In this document: positions 39,781-52,672 of the stretch, in pieces
Numbering within the stretch: the first letter of the stretch is position 1
Layout of the letters: every line of letters begins with the position of its first letter
Origin: Sitta carolinensis
Lineage: Eukaryota; Chordata; Aves; Passeriformes; Sittidae
Length of the DNA stretch: 64,000 nucleotides
Direction of reading: 5' to 3'
Assembly (NCBI GenBank): GCA_032173965.1
Contig: CM063288.1
Span: forward strand, 25,266,001 to 25,330,000
The notes under the pieces: model-generated
Told to the model about the DNA's origin: nothing
The model's database searches: none
What the model saw: the letters and a program-made list of their open reading frames with translations, nothing else
Made by a program: the position numbers and the translations under genes

Positions 39781-42700
39781 ATGGCCTATAAACCAGATCC
39801 ATATTAGTATTACATGTGCTTGGTAACATGTCATGTGAAAATGCTTTGGAAATTCTGCTGACTGAGAGTTCCTCTTGCTGATGTTGCTTCAACAATAATC
39901 TGTGGCCTGAACTGGATGTCAAAGCTAGTTGACATAGTTTTTGTAGAACAGCTTTAAAAATGGCTTGTTTTCAGTGAGTTATTCAGAAATTGCTTCATGT
40001 CCTGATAATCTGAATGATGAATTAATTAAAATCCCCAGTTTTGTCAGTTGAATAAGAACATGCTATTTGAATTGTCTGATTTTGATGTTGAAGTTATAAA
40101 TGGAGTCCTCATTGTATCCTGTTCTTAACAGATTTCTGACTTGCAATGAATTCTTGAGAAAGAAAATGTTCTGAGAAAATTTCTTTGCTGTATAAAAGAT
40201 GGAAGACAAAATGTTTCCCTTCATAGCACTGTGTACATGGAGCCCTGTGCTTGACACATGTCTTAAATGCATGAACTTAATGTACCCATCTAGACTTCCT
40301 GTTGATTTTTATATGGAATCATGTTTTTGTATACTTGCAAACACCTGGGGAGGCTAAGAGGATGAAATGAGGGCCTGTGTTAAGTTAAAAGTTGCTTTGC
40401 TTATAGGGCAACAGGCTTCCTAGATCAGAAGAGTTCTGCTTTCTGAATAAATTTACAAGTCTGCAGGGAAAATGCACTTTCTGTCAAACTTTATATGTAT
40501 GCATGTGTTCATATTTTGACAGGATTAAATGCAAGCAGAACACACTTACAGGTGTGCTTTTTCAACACAGCCCTTCTGAAGTAGGAGATGGTGGTCTGCT
40601 GTCAGGGTGCTGGGTTTTTCTTTAGGTTGTTTTGATTTTGTTTTGTGGGTTTTTTCATCTGTTTGTTTGCTCTTGTGTCTTTCATGGCTTTTGGTACTTT
40701 TTGGTTTTTGGGGATATCTTGGGTGTTGTTTTGCAAGGCTGTGTTGGCAAGGGCAGTATTACAGTAGCTACAGTTGGGCCAACAAAGCTGCTGGACATTT
40801 TTCTAAAGATACATTTTCTCCCCGGTGCTGATGGCAAAAGATTAGGCACGTCATCCTAGGACATGATGTGGGTTTAAGCTCTCCAGAGACTCGTTTGTTG
40901 GCAGCTCGGCTGCTAGCGGTGGGGGATGTTTTGTGGTGTGGGGTAGTTTTATTAGGAGTGGAAGAAATAAAAAAAGTAAGTCATTGTGATGGGCATTTTG
41001 CTGACACTGAAATAACAGGATACTAATATGGTCTTAGCAATCAGTTTTTTCTTGGGTGTCTCCTTAGTTAAATATGGATGAGTAGAGGTTTTTAACAGCA
41101 GTGGAAGCTTTTGAAGGACACAAAGCAACATCAATGAAATGCTGAAGCAGTGACATTGCTTCAAGATTTGTAGTGACTGCAACTGTCATTTAAGTGTTTC
41201 TAATGATGATATCAAGTAAATGGTACAAATTAAGTGTAGCTCAGATAGCTATTTTAGCTAAGTACTTAATGAAATATTAAATAGGAAAATCAATGAATTC
41301 TTTCTTCTCAGCTCAATACTAGCAGAAATGCAATATTGAGAAAACATGTATTCTGGATGGTCTCCAAATGCTGGGGAAATCAGCTGCTGGCTGTTCAAAA
41401 TGGCTGTTGGGTCCATGCATGCTCCTGATGAGAAGCTCAAGATCTGGCTGAAGCTTTTGTCACAGGTGCTAAATAGCTCTTTGAAACCCTACTTCAGACA
41501 GAAGCCTTTGCAGCTAGCATTAGTTTCAGTGATGGTTTTGCAAGTGAGAGGCTGGTTTGGAGAAGTTTTCTCAATGAAGCAATAAAACTGAAGCAGATGT
41601 GAACTTTAAAGACTGATTTAATTGTACAAAAGAAGTGTTTTTTCAGGTAAAAAGATATGTTCACAGGCATGTTTTCTGTCAGTGGATTTGGAACTTTTTT
41701 GTTGTTTGCAGGCAGGTTTAGTCACTGGGAGTGATGACTGGGTTTAGCACTATAAAGCAGTTATTTTTTGACCTGAGTTGGACTCTGTAGACCTTCAGGG
41801 TTGCCATTTTGACTGTGAAAGTATTGACATAGTCTAATGTGCAATGTGTATTTAAATTATAATGAGCTAATTCCACCTTTGGTCAGTTTCTATTCTATTC
41901 AACCATCAAATTCCTCATGAAACAGTGAAGTAAATCAGAGCCACAGTAACCCTTATATAAGTACAGAAGCTCTGACTGAAGACTGTGAGGTTATAAGGAA
42001 AATTTCTACATCAAGATGAAAAATGGCAAAATTAATTGAGAATGAGAAGGGGGCTAGTGGGTAGAAATGTCTCAGTAGTTTAAGTAAATGGCTGGGGTAT
42101 TCTGAGGCAGTTTCTCCTCACATGGAGTTGCAGCATTGCTGCCTTAAAAGCTTGCCCTGGATGGCAGTGGCAGAGGGCTCAAGGCTGGTTTAAGTTAGCT
42201 CCCAGCATGTCAGCAGAGCCTGTAGATGTCATGCTTTAGAGCTTTTTTGTCGTATGTCTTCATTCCCAAATATATGATCCATGCAAGAAATGCACACCTA
42301 AGTTAGAGAAATGCTGTTCAAACTCTAGACTTCTGAGTAATTGAGCTCTCCAGGGGTTTGTAACTTTCTGATAACTGGGGTATAGAATAGAGGGTTTTTT
42401 CTTCTTCAGTTTGTTGTACAATAGTGTATTATACTTGTTTAGGAAAAACAGGAAGAGGTATGAGACTTCATTACAGTTGAGAATTTTTACCTATTGAAGC
42501 TTATGCTACAGTGTTTTTTGTTTTTTTTTTAATGTAGACCCCTCTACAAATTATTGCATATTGGGCAAATTTCCCTTGGAGAAGTTTAAAAAATCCCTTT
42601 TTTATAAGAATGTGAGAGAGATGTCTGGTAGCACAGAAAGCAGTTTGATGTTAGTTTCCTGTAATGTGAAGGTAACATTGGAGGTGTGCAATGGACACAG

Positions 42701-43880
42701 GATAGTTCAAAATGGCATGTTATAACTTGGATGTTCTGTGTCTTTCATAAAATCTGTATCAGAAAGAAGAATCAAAGAATAAATTACAGCTTTTCTTCCT
42801 TGTGAGGTAGCTAATATTGCTCTGGACTAGGGCTTTGACCCAGTGTTTTCTGACATGTTAGTTGTTTAACGCCATGGCCCATTATTGCTCCAATGTGTGT
42901 GCCTTTGCTGACTGTTGAACTGGCTGCAGCAAATACACTCTTCAGACTCCTGACACTTAGTGCTTCTGGCAGCGTCTTGGTTATGCTTCTGTAAACTTGA
43001 ATGCCCTTTTGGAAAAACGGGTGTCCAGAGGCCAATTTTGATGTTTAGTTCCTTGCTGCTAATGAGGTAAACCAAGGGATTAGTAGATCAAAAAGCCTGA
43101 TGTGATCAAGATGAGAAAACGAAGTTGCAGAAATTTGGCAAAACTTGTATGTAAAGGTTTTTGTTCTTTGATTTGGTTTTAATGCATTTTTTGTTTGTTT
43201 GTTTGTTTTTTTTTCCTTATTGTAATTTTAAAGTTGTGGTTAGTATCTCTGCCAGAATATATGTAGCTGTTTGTGACTCTTCCTCACTGTCTCTGGTTTT
43301 GTATTTGTATTTTACGATTTCAGTGATGAAATACTACCGATGCCCAGAAATCTTTAAATTTTCTTAGCAAAAGGGTAACTAATATTGCATTCTACTTTCA
43401 AAACCTAAATTGTAAAAATTAGAATGGATTTAACTTCTGTTCTGAATAGGATGTTTACAACCTCCAAAAGCATAATACACTATTAACATATTTGTTAAAT
43501 TTAGAGTACTCTATTTCTTCCTTGTGTAAATTCTTTGTAATAAGTTTCAGCTGTTATTTCCCATAATCGGAGTTATTAGGATATGAAATTGTTATTGCTG
43601 GAAGTATTTGTTTATTTAAATATTCATATCTAGTTCTGAGTGGTGAAGTTATAAAGCCAAAACAGAATTGTGAGTAAAAGCTCCATGCCAATTTTGTTCT
43701 GTCAAGGGAATCCCAGTAGAAGCACTTCAGGTGTCTCATGGTTAGTGGTACGTCATATGTCCACAAGGAAGGGAAGTATTAGAAAGAGCATATTTTAAAT
43801 AATACCTTTATCCTTGTTAGCACCTTAAGGTGTGGAAATGTGGGACACAAGAAAAGCCAAGAACAAAACAGGGTACCAAT

Positions 43881-44475
43881 TCTTTTGGGCTGCATCAGAG
43901 GAAGCACTGCCAGCAAGCTGGAGGAGGTGTTTCTCCCTCTGTACTCTGCTCTAATGAGACTCCATCTGGAATACTGAGTTCAGGTCAGGATTCCTCAGCA
44001 CAAGAAAGATGTTGACCTGTTGGAGAGGGTCCAGAAGAGGGCCATGAAGCAGACTTGAGGGAAGGAGCACCTGTTCTACGAACACAGGATGAGAGAGTTG
44101 GAATTCTTCAGCTTGGAGAAGAGAAGGCTCTAAGGAGACTTCATTGCAGCTTTCCAGTGCCTAAAAGGTGATAAAAATGAGGGAAGAGAGACTTTTTACA
44201 TGGGCACATAGTGGCAGGACAAGGGGGAAGGTTTCTGAAGTAAAGAAGGAGATAGATGAGGTATCAGGAGCAAATTCGTCAGAGTGAGGGTGTTGAGGCA
44301 CTGGCACAGGTTGCCCAGAGAAGCTGTGGATGTCCCATCCCTGGAAGGGTTCAAGGCTAGGCTGCATGGGGCTCTGAGCATCCTGGTCTGGTGGATGGAG
44401 TGCCTGCCCGTGGCAGGGGGTTGGAACTGGATCATCTTTATGGTCCCTTCCAAACAAAACTGTTCTATGATTTTT
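43881..44475 (+). mobile_element. CR1 LINE, 5'-truncated 3' end (copy A)
   Basis: This is the longest CR1 remnant in the window, about 595 bp in the same orientation as PARD3B. It covers the last part of ORF2 and the 3' untranslated tail. Recognisable landmarks are the GAGAGGGTCCAGAAGAGGGCC region (44020s), CTTCAGCTTGGAGAAGAGAAG, GGCACTGGCACAGGTTGCCC, and GGCAGGGGGTTGGAACTGGAT followed by GGTCCCTTCCAA and a terminal TTCTATGATT. CR1 lacks a poly(A) tail and ends in short ATTCTATG-type repeats, which fits. Stops and indels in ORF2 show it is inactive. Confidence 0.93.
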
Positions 44476-46325
44476 CATTGATTGTAATAATATTTTTTCT
44501 TGTCATCTTCACAAGGCTTTTGGATTTGGTCAAAAGAACAGCACTGATGCTTGCTCAGAATTTTCACTGAGTTTATCTAGGGTTTACCAATAGTTCAAAA
44601 TAAACAAAATAAGGCATTGGGGCTGGGGTCATTCTTACATAGAAACTGTAGACCTTGATTTGCTGGCCCTTCAGTGAACTAAGATGGAGTTTTGTTTTCA
44701 CTATTGACAAAATAATATGCAAACCAGTCAAGCTGCAGCCTATTTTTAAAAAAATGTTTTCACACTTTTCAGGAAGAAAAAGTTTCATGCAATTTTGAGC
44801 CAGTGTTTGTTTAGGAAACAGATGTCTGATTTCACTCTTGTGTAGTAGGGTATGCTGTGAGCCACCATATACATATAAATATATATAAAAAAGGATATTT
44901 TGGTAGGAGTTGGTCTGTTTATTTCTTACAGAGGGTCTGAACTGTAAATACCAGGGGGAGGGGGCAAAAAATCACCATCATTAGTACTTACTAAGCAACA
45001 CTTTATTTCAGTAATGCACTGTCTTTTAGAATACAGATTATGGAGCTTTGCATTTTTATGAAATTTGTTTTAATTTCTTGCTGCAGAGGTGCCATGCATT
45101 ATTCAAGATTATAAAATGATTTGGATTTCAGGAGCATTTGGATTTGCTGATGAGGATTTCAAGCTGTGTAATTATGAAACTGTATGGGTTGGAAGTTCAG
45201 AACTCATTAGCGTAATCATTAAAATAACCATTTTTTAAGTGTGGCATTACATTCCGGGTGTGCAATTACACTATCATGTGCTTCTGGTTGCTGGAAACAT
45301 TCTTGTTATAAACTTCAGGTCTAGCAATATACCTCAAGATAAGTTCATAGTTTTAGGAACAGACACCTGGTTAATAACCTGGTTGCTTAGGTCATTAAAG
45401 AAAATTCAGTTTTATAGACTTAGAGCCATAACATGCTGCCTGTATGCATAAATTTACTTCCTGTTTATCCTAGAAGAGTTTATAAGCTTTTACAAATTTA
45501 GTGCTATATAATGTAACTTTTCTTAAAATAGTTATCTTGGAACATCTTGTAAGGCTTACTTATTTCAGGTCTACTTACTTTAACAGTAGTGAGGGCATGA
45601 AGGTTCCTACCAAATGGACTCCAGAGTTTTAGTGTTTTCCAGTTTAATGTGTTTGAACATTCTGAACTCTGAACTCTTTCTCTGAACATCTGTAACCACC
45701 AGATTTTTCCAAACTGTGATAAGTATTCCTTTACTTGTTTCAGATTAAAAAAAAAAAAGTTAAATAACAATAGAAATAGACTGGTGATACTAATAAAATT
45801 TCTGAAAAGTTTTGGAATAAGATTTTCTGTTTAAATGCTAAGTGGGAGATTTTTGGAGTTAAAATTCTCTTTATGTAAGAGACATGTAAATCTGAAATTT
45901 GTGCTTTTCTGGTTTGATTTTCATTTGATCCCTCTACCCTCTCTCTGATTTGTGTTTTGGCATTTCAGAATATTAAAACCACAGAGCAATGCAGAAGGTT
46001 TGGACCTGGATCTCCTAGTTTTTGGGGAGTATTCAGCTGTACAGCCATAACACTTTCTCTTGACCTGAAAATGTGTTTTGTCATCTGGGCACTAAGTACT
46101 GTAGCTAATTGGTGATCTGACAAGTGAAGCTGTCTGGTTTCTGTTCCTTGCACAATGAGAGGAGTGGAGGGAGGGAGGTCATTCTAAGTGCATCTGGCCA
46201 CAGTGAACTGAATGAACATTCAGATTTCCTGATGACAAGAAGCTTAATATCTCTTTGTGCAAGCATAACCTGGTGCAAGAGTTACTACTTCTTAGTGATT
46301 TTCATTGATGTAACAAGTTCTGTAT

Positions 46326-46373
46326 ACACGTGTTGATGCTTAAGTGCCTTAAGTACACACATGTTAATGCTTA
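46326..46373 (+). repeat. Short direct repeat, 17 bp twice
   Basis: ACACGTGTTGATGCTTA (46326-46342) recurs as ACACATGTTAATGCTTA (46357-46373), with two G-to-A type differences and a 31-bp period. The spacer contains the palindrome-like CTTAAGTGCCTTAAG. It is probably a small tandem duplication just upstream of CR1 copy B. Confidence 0.6.
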
Positions 46374-46504
46374 CCAAGGGAGTACTATGCATTGTAAAAT
46401 GCTGTAGCCTTGTGGTGGTAAGATAATTTGGTGGGCTGTGTTGCTATATAAAGTAAGCCGAGCTCTTAAATACTCCCACATAGTGGTTTAATTACGATAT
46501 GTTT

Positions 46505-46898
46505 TGGAAGCTGAGAGAATTGGGGTTGCTCAGCCTGGAGAAGAGGCAGCTTTGGGGAGATTCATTGCAACCTTTCAGTACTTTAAAGGGGGCCTATAGG
46601 AAGGGTGGGGACAAACTTGTTAGCAAGGCCTGTTACAACCGGACAAGAGGTGATGGTTTTAAAGTGAAAGAAGGCCATTTAGACTAGATGAGAGGGAAGA
46701 AAGTTTTTACAATGAGGGTGATAAAACACTAGAGCAGGGTGTTCAGAGGTGGCAGATGTGCCCTCCTAAAAAACATTTAAGGTCAAGTTGCATGTGTTTC
46801 TGGACAACCTGATGTAGTTGAAGTTCTCTGCCTGTGGCAGCAGTGTTGACCTAGATCACCTTTAAAGGCTCTTTGCAACCCAGTTTATGAGACTATTA
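46505..46898 (+). mobile_element. CR1 LINE, 5'-truncated 3' end (copy B)
   Basis: A CR1 fragment of about 390 bp in + orientation. It begins in the GCTGAGAGAATTGGGGTTGC / TCAGCCTGGAGAAG region of ORF2 and ends with the diverged tail GACCTAGATCACCTTTAAAGG and TTGCAACCCAGTTTATGAGA. Internal words such as CAAGAGGTGATGG and GAGGGTGATAAAACACTAGA match the CR1 layout. It is more diverged than copy A and not capable of transposition. Confidence 0.9.
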
Positions 46899-47904
46899 TA
46901 TCACATGTCCTATTTAGGTTGCATATGAATTGAGGAAGGGATTTTTGTTCTGTTTTACAGTTGGGGCTCCAAGGATTCTTTCAGTACAAGGAATTAAACC
47001 CCTACTGTGATATACCTTGTTTCCCAGTGGTGAAGGAGAAGTTTTGTATGGTATTTCATTCCTTTTCAGAAGCAACTGTGTTCTGGCCTAATGCATTGAT
47101 GTTGATCCATGTACAGTTTTGGAAAATGCTTCAGTATAGTAAGCTTTCCTTGTTTTAGGTCAGTATACAACTCCTGTACCAAGTTTTGTTCATCTAAATC
47201 CTGTGACTCTTCCCTCCAGAAAGTTAAAGCTTATTTAAAGTTTTGAAACACTGGCAGAAATCTCATTTATATTTCAGCTGTTGCAAACAATTTGGGATTT
47301 GTGTTTTGACATTCTCAATTTGTAGTGGGGATGGTGTACTAGTGAGATGCCTAATACCACTGCTATTGTGAAAGCAAATGTCTCCTACCAGTATTAAAAC
47401 AAAACCAACCAAATTCTTGTGTGCAGGTTTGAGACATCAACCCTTATTTATTTAGGGCATGATTGACATGTTTGAGGAAAATACATTGTAAATTGCCTTT
47501 GAAAATGCGCACATAGAACCTGGCACATATGTGCCAACTTCTTGATGTATGTAATGTGGAGTTTAACAGAAAGTCTGCTTTAGTTTAACTTCAGAAAGGT
47601 GGGAAGGGCATTGGCTCCATACTTTAGCTCAGGAGGCAGCTTTATGGCTGAAGCATAGCAGACTTCTATTGAAAGTGCCAAGTAAGTGTGAGTTAGTTCT
47701 TTCCTTGTGGAGTGGAGAGGCTGATGTGTGTGAAAGGCTGTAGGGATAGAGACATATGAGGTACCTGTTCTACAGTAAATATCTTCTGAAAAGTTCTAGA
47801 AATAAGGGAATAAGCCTTCATCTTTTTGAGAATTCAGAAGTATCTTCTGCAAAGCTCCAGAAGACTGATTGTGTTCATAAACGGCTTAAAAGTTTTATGG
47901 AGTA

Positions 47905-48257
47905 TGTTTAACCTGGAAGGAGGCTCAGGGGAGACCTTTTTTCTCTCTACACCTTTGTGAAAGGAGACTGTAGTAAGGTGGGTCAGTTTCTTCTCCTGGG
48001 TAACAAGTGTTAGGACAAGCAGAAATAACCTCAAGTTTCACCAGGGAAAATTGAGATTGGATATTAGAAAAAAATCTTCACTAAAAGGGTGGTCAAGCAT
48101 TGGAATAAGCTGCCCAGGAAAGAAGTTGGGTCACCATCCCTGAAGGTATTTAAAAGGTGTGTAGACATGGTTTAGTGGTGGACTTGGCAGTGCTGGTTTA
48201 ATGCTTGGATTCTGTTATCTTGAAGGTCTTTTCCAACCTAAATGATTGTATAATTCT
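47905..48257 (+). mobile_element. CR1 LINE, 5'-truncated 3' end (copy C)
   Basis: A CR1 fragment of about 350 bp in + orientation. It starts at TTTAACCTGGAAGGAGGCTC / AGGGGAGACC and ends at GAAGGTCTTTTCCAACCTAA followed by ATGATTGTATAATTCT. The CTTGAAGGTCTTTTCCAACC tail differs from the GGTCCCTTCCAA tail of copies A and B, so it probably belongs to a different CR1 subfamily and inserted independently. It is inactive. Confidence 0.92.
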
Positions 48258-49583
48258 AGTTGGTATTAATGCTTTCTTGTTTTCTTATTCTGTGACAATG
48301 GAGTTAATAGTAAAATTGAGTTAGAGTAATTTGAAAGCTCAAGTCTTGAGGGATTTTAGTTTTCCTCTCTTTCTTCAAAGACAGATGGAACAGTAGTTCA
48401 AGAACTTCAGTAAAAAAAATTATTCACAATTACACATTTAAGGGTCAAGATACAATGCTGCTGCTACATGGTTAAAGCTCAGCTAATTAGCAAAAAATAA
48501 AATCACAAAAGAATCCTTAAATAAAAATGTGCAGTCAGGAAAATGTAAGAAATTATATCCAGGAGTAAGTAGTCTAGTTGAAAATAATGATGTAATGTTA
48601 AAATACTCTGAACTTTCTAGAATGAGAATATATTTGCTATGCTGACACCTTCTACAAGTCCTTTTACTGATTTCATTCAATAATGGCTTCACATGTAGCA
48701 GTTCTTTAGGGATTTTGAGCCTTCTTTTTCTTCAAAATCAGATGAAGCTGTTAAGAGCTTTTCTCTCATTGTTGCAGTGCTAGTAGTCTAGACCTTGCTT
48801 TTTGACTCCAGATTCTTTTGAGACTTTTAACGGCATCCTTGTTTTTGAAGATTTGTTCCTTATTATGAGAGATGCCAGGTAATTCAGAAGTCCAAGGCTT
48901 GAGAGGCAGAAATAAGAAAAACATTTAGAAAACATGCTAGCATTTTTGGGCAGCGTGTTTCTGAAGTGTCTAGAGGCTATTCTAACTTTGGGTTTGTGTA
49001 GCAAAACTGTCCACAAAAGGATGCCAGATGGTTCCTTAAGTTCACTTTTGCTGTTCAGTAGTGGATGATGCTTTTCCCTGTACATGTGTCTTTAATTGTT
49101 CAGTTTGTTTTCTGTTGGGGTTTAGCTCATGCTCAAACTCTTATTTTCTAGTGATGTACCTGTCTATTCATATAACTGAAATTGACTATTTTAAAGAAAG
49201 AAAGTCAGCAATGTTTTCTTCAGGTCTGAAAGTTTTTCAGCATTCAGGATTTTACTGCATTATCTGAAAATAAGTTTTGCCAATCACTCAGATTTGAGAA
49301 TGAACACACGAGGCCTGAATCTTAAGAATCATTGGAATTTATCTGGGAACCATTTTGGACAAGTGTGAAAGAAGCAGGGTAAAGAGAAAAGATGATAGAA
49401 ATTATTTCTAGAGTAGGCTTACCATTGCCTTTGCTGAGGACAGGGGCTGCGGTGGAGAAGGAAATAAAGTGTCTCCAGAGCAGCTGGTACAGTAGGTGGT
49501 GGACTGAGTTCACAGAGCAGGACAGACCTTTCTGGCTGTCAAAAGTCTGGGTTTGTGGAGGAAGACCTGCGAGTGTGACTGCT

Positions 49584-49632
49584 ACTGCTTTCTGCTGTTA
49601 CCTTAGCTGGTAAAGTAACAGCAGAAAGCAGT
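49584..49632 (+). repeat. Perfect 18-bp inverted repeat (hairpin)
   Basis: The arm ACTGCTTTCTGCTGTTAC (49584-49601) is exactly complementary to GTAACAGCAGAAAGCAGT (49615-49632). Inside the arms, after one C/A mismatch, TTA (49603-49605) pairs with TAA (49611-49613), leaving a five-base loop GCTGG. The predicted stem is therefore about 22 positions long with one mismatch. Outside the arms pairing is weak. Perfect arms of this length are unusual in neutral intron sequence. They could reflect a recent inverted duplication, a remnant of a small transposon, or a structured RNA. It is short for a typical microRNA precursor. Confidence 0.8.
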
Positions 49633-52414
49633 GAAACAGATTCTCCTGTGGCCAGAGAGCAACTGCAGAAATGCAGTTTGGAGAGGTTGTCCTGTACTGT
49701 TCCCACTTTAGGAGAGAATGCAGGAACTGGAAGAAAAAACTTAAGGCATCTAGGCTACCTTTAGCTTGTTCAGTTCAAGGATATTCCTGGCTTCCTGATT
49801 GATAATGCTTGATAATTGTAGCTGAATAAAATATAGCATTTACTTCCCATATGTTTGAAATACATTTCTGTTAGCAAAATTATGTGGAATGTCAATTGCA
49901 AACAGTATATGTCGAAGGGTAGTTCTAAAAATGAAGTTGATTTATTTTTACCTGGGTTGAAGGCTTCATTTGTGGATGCTTTTTCTGTTGCTTTTTATTG
50001 AAAATTGAGTTGAAGACTAGCAATAGTCATAATGCAAGATAAAAATGCATGAACAGCCAAGTACAGATGTGCATTGTGTGGTTTCCTAGAACAGCTTTCA
50101 AATAGTATATTGCCTTATACCATTGTTTTTGCAAAGTTGCATTTCTTCATGTGGTGTCTTATTTCTTACTAATTGAAACTAGATAATTATCAGTTCATAG
50201 GGGTTTTTTGGTTATTCTCTTCTTGACAAAGGCATTTCATGTCTTCTTTGCTTTTTCAAACATAATAAGAGCTAACTTTTCAATGGACTCAAGTTCTACT
50301 CTTACATGACTATTTAGCAGGCTATAGTAATTATAGTCATTAGTTGGTTTTTTTTTAAAGTACACTTTTTCCAATGCATTTTTAACTTTAAGGTGTAATT
50401 CTCAAGAGGATAATAAAATACAGCACAGTAGATCATGCAATCAAGTTAATGTAATCAAGTTCCTAATCATTTTCTTGGAAGAACTTCTATTAGAGAAGAT
50501 GAAGACATGCTCTTCTTTTGCTGACGAAATGTCCTCATTTGGTGTTGATTGAGGTCCTAAGCTTAAGCTGCTATGTTAAGTTTGACCCAGTGGCACTTTC
50601 AAGTTATGATTGCTTGCCTTCCTGGGACTACACAAAGATTACTGACTGATAAGAAATCAAAGAACTGAATTTCAGAGTACTGAGATTTTCCTGATCTTAA
50701 TGTTTTACATGTTTAAAATCTGAGGAATCTTTCATATGGTGCTAATGCATTTTATATTAATACTTCTGAAAATTTTTCTTAGATGACATCCTTCTTACCT
50801 GGTTTTATGTTCAGCCTTTAAGGAAGGTTTTTCCAAAACTTTCCTTTATATCTCATATCTCCCTGTAGCAGTCAAAGCCTCAAGGAAAAAATGTGTATGA
50901 TCAAGAAGTTCCTGTGGGTCAGTGAAGAATGATGATAGTGAGATGGACAAACAATGCAGCAACAGGAATTAGATGTCTTAAGATACTTTGCTGTCCTTTT
51001 GTGGCATTGGAGCTATACTGCTGAAGGTAGATACAAAATGTATTATGTAAGGAGCTTTGATCACCATGTGTGGTATATTTAGTTTTCAAGTTACCAGATC
51101 TTGTATGAAGCTAAAACTACCCACTGGCTTTATTTGTAATCCTTGTATAGCACTGTAGTTGTTATTTCTGTGCCTCCTCCCTGCAAACTGGTTACAGTAA
51201 CTGTTGGATAAAGGAGTGAACAATTTCAATTTCTCCTTTTGGATAACAGCTTCTATTTTGCTATTTTGTATAGTAGCAACGTTCACTTAATGTCTATTTA
51301 AGTAACACCTTCATAGCTAGAATACTATTGAGTCTCAGGTATAAACACAGCCTGGAAAAATAAATTCATTTGGAGAGAGTAGTAGTTAATTGAAGAAATA
51401 AAATACGAGGTGCACTTCAGCAGAGGTTTTCTTTTCCCTCGATAAGGGGTTTTGTCTTTTTGTGAAGATAAAGGGTACAAAGGTACAACATTTCTGTGTT
51501 TAGAATCCCTTCCTCAAAAACCTTCCCTGTTCCATCCAGCCCCCAAAAAGCTAGCCTGAAATACAGCAAAGGACTTGTAGCTATATATGGTCTTTTTACA
51601 TCTTACATAAGTGATTCAGAGTCCCATTTCCCTAAAGCCATTTTAGAGTGCTGTCTCGATCTTCTCATGCAAAAGTGAAGATGGCAGCAGTTGTGTACGG
51701 CTGTGCTTACATAGCCTGTTAGGTTTCCTTTGTCTCTGGAAAAGGGGCTTTTACTTCAGTAGCTGAAGGCTCCTCTTCCAGAAGAGGCACTCAGACAGTG
51801 AATATTTCTTAGGCCTAGTTTTGCCTTAGCTATGGTTGGGTGACAGCCTTGAGCCAACCCAAGTGTGCATTTGCTTTCAAAGATACGGTTTTGTCTGTCC
51901 CCACCCAGTCCTGCTGTTCTTGCCCTCTGAACTGTACAGGAGCAGTTTTGCATTTAAACTAATCTGATGCAAGCATAAAACTGAATTGTTTTTACCCAGA
52001 ACAGTTTTCCAAATTAATTCCTTTTTCCTCTGTTTTGTCAGAAGTGGTGAGAGGCAGTGGTTCTGGGTAGGGGAATATGTTCCTGGTAGCATTTATGAAG
52101 TGGTCATGCTGATGTGGCACGTTGGGAGTTGAGTCCTGTTCTTTGCTTGCAACCACTACAGAAAGAACTTAACTTCCAAATTGTGTCGCTAAGCAATAAT
52201 GCATTAGAATTGGACGATAAACATCTTTCACTCCTTTGACTGCTGCTTTGAGCTGCACTTTCTTTGCTCTAGTAGCTCACAGGTTTTGGAGATTTTGTTG
52301 CTGTTTCACAGTCTAATGTTTGCTACCGTCCTCTGATCAAGGAAATTCCATTTGTTTCTTGGAAGGCAGGGAATCTGTGAGTGATAGATATCATAACTTG
52401 GAAATTATGATTGA

Positions 52415-52448
52415 ACATGTAGTAATGTAATAATGTAGTAATACATGT
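52415..52448 (+). repeat. Short palindrome-flanked tandem repeat
   Basis: ACATGTAGTAATGTAATAATGTAGTAATACATGT-type sequence: the word GTAGTAAT occurs twice and the block is bounded by ACATGT on each side. A small AT-rich slippage product with no evident function. Confidence 0.5.
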
Positions 52449-52634
52449 CCTATACCACATGGTACCTTCCTGCTCTGGCAGTTGCTCGTGTCCAATTTGT
52501 TTGGAAGTTCTGTCTGTTCCCCTGGAAGAAGGTACCTGCTGGAATTGCCTCTCCTCCTGCCCTGCAGGTCTGACTCTTAAAGGAGGTTTTAGAATTAGGC
52601 TTTAGGAAAGGTGAGTGGGCATTTAAAAATAATT

Positions 52635-52671
<37 letters not shown>

Positions 52672-52672
52672 T
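52635..52672 (+). repeat. Compound microsatellite (A)15(TA)n
   Basis: Fifteen A residues run directly into about eleven and a half TA units, ending at 52672. This is likely to be length-polymorphic between individuals. Confidence 0.9.

Noticed and set aside
44161..44481. Open frames on both strands in the 44.2-44.5 kb region
   Set aside because: They fall within the 3' end of a CR1 element and are fragments of degraded LINE sequence, not host genes.
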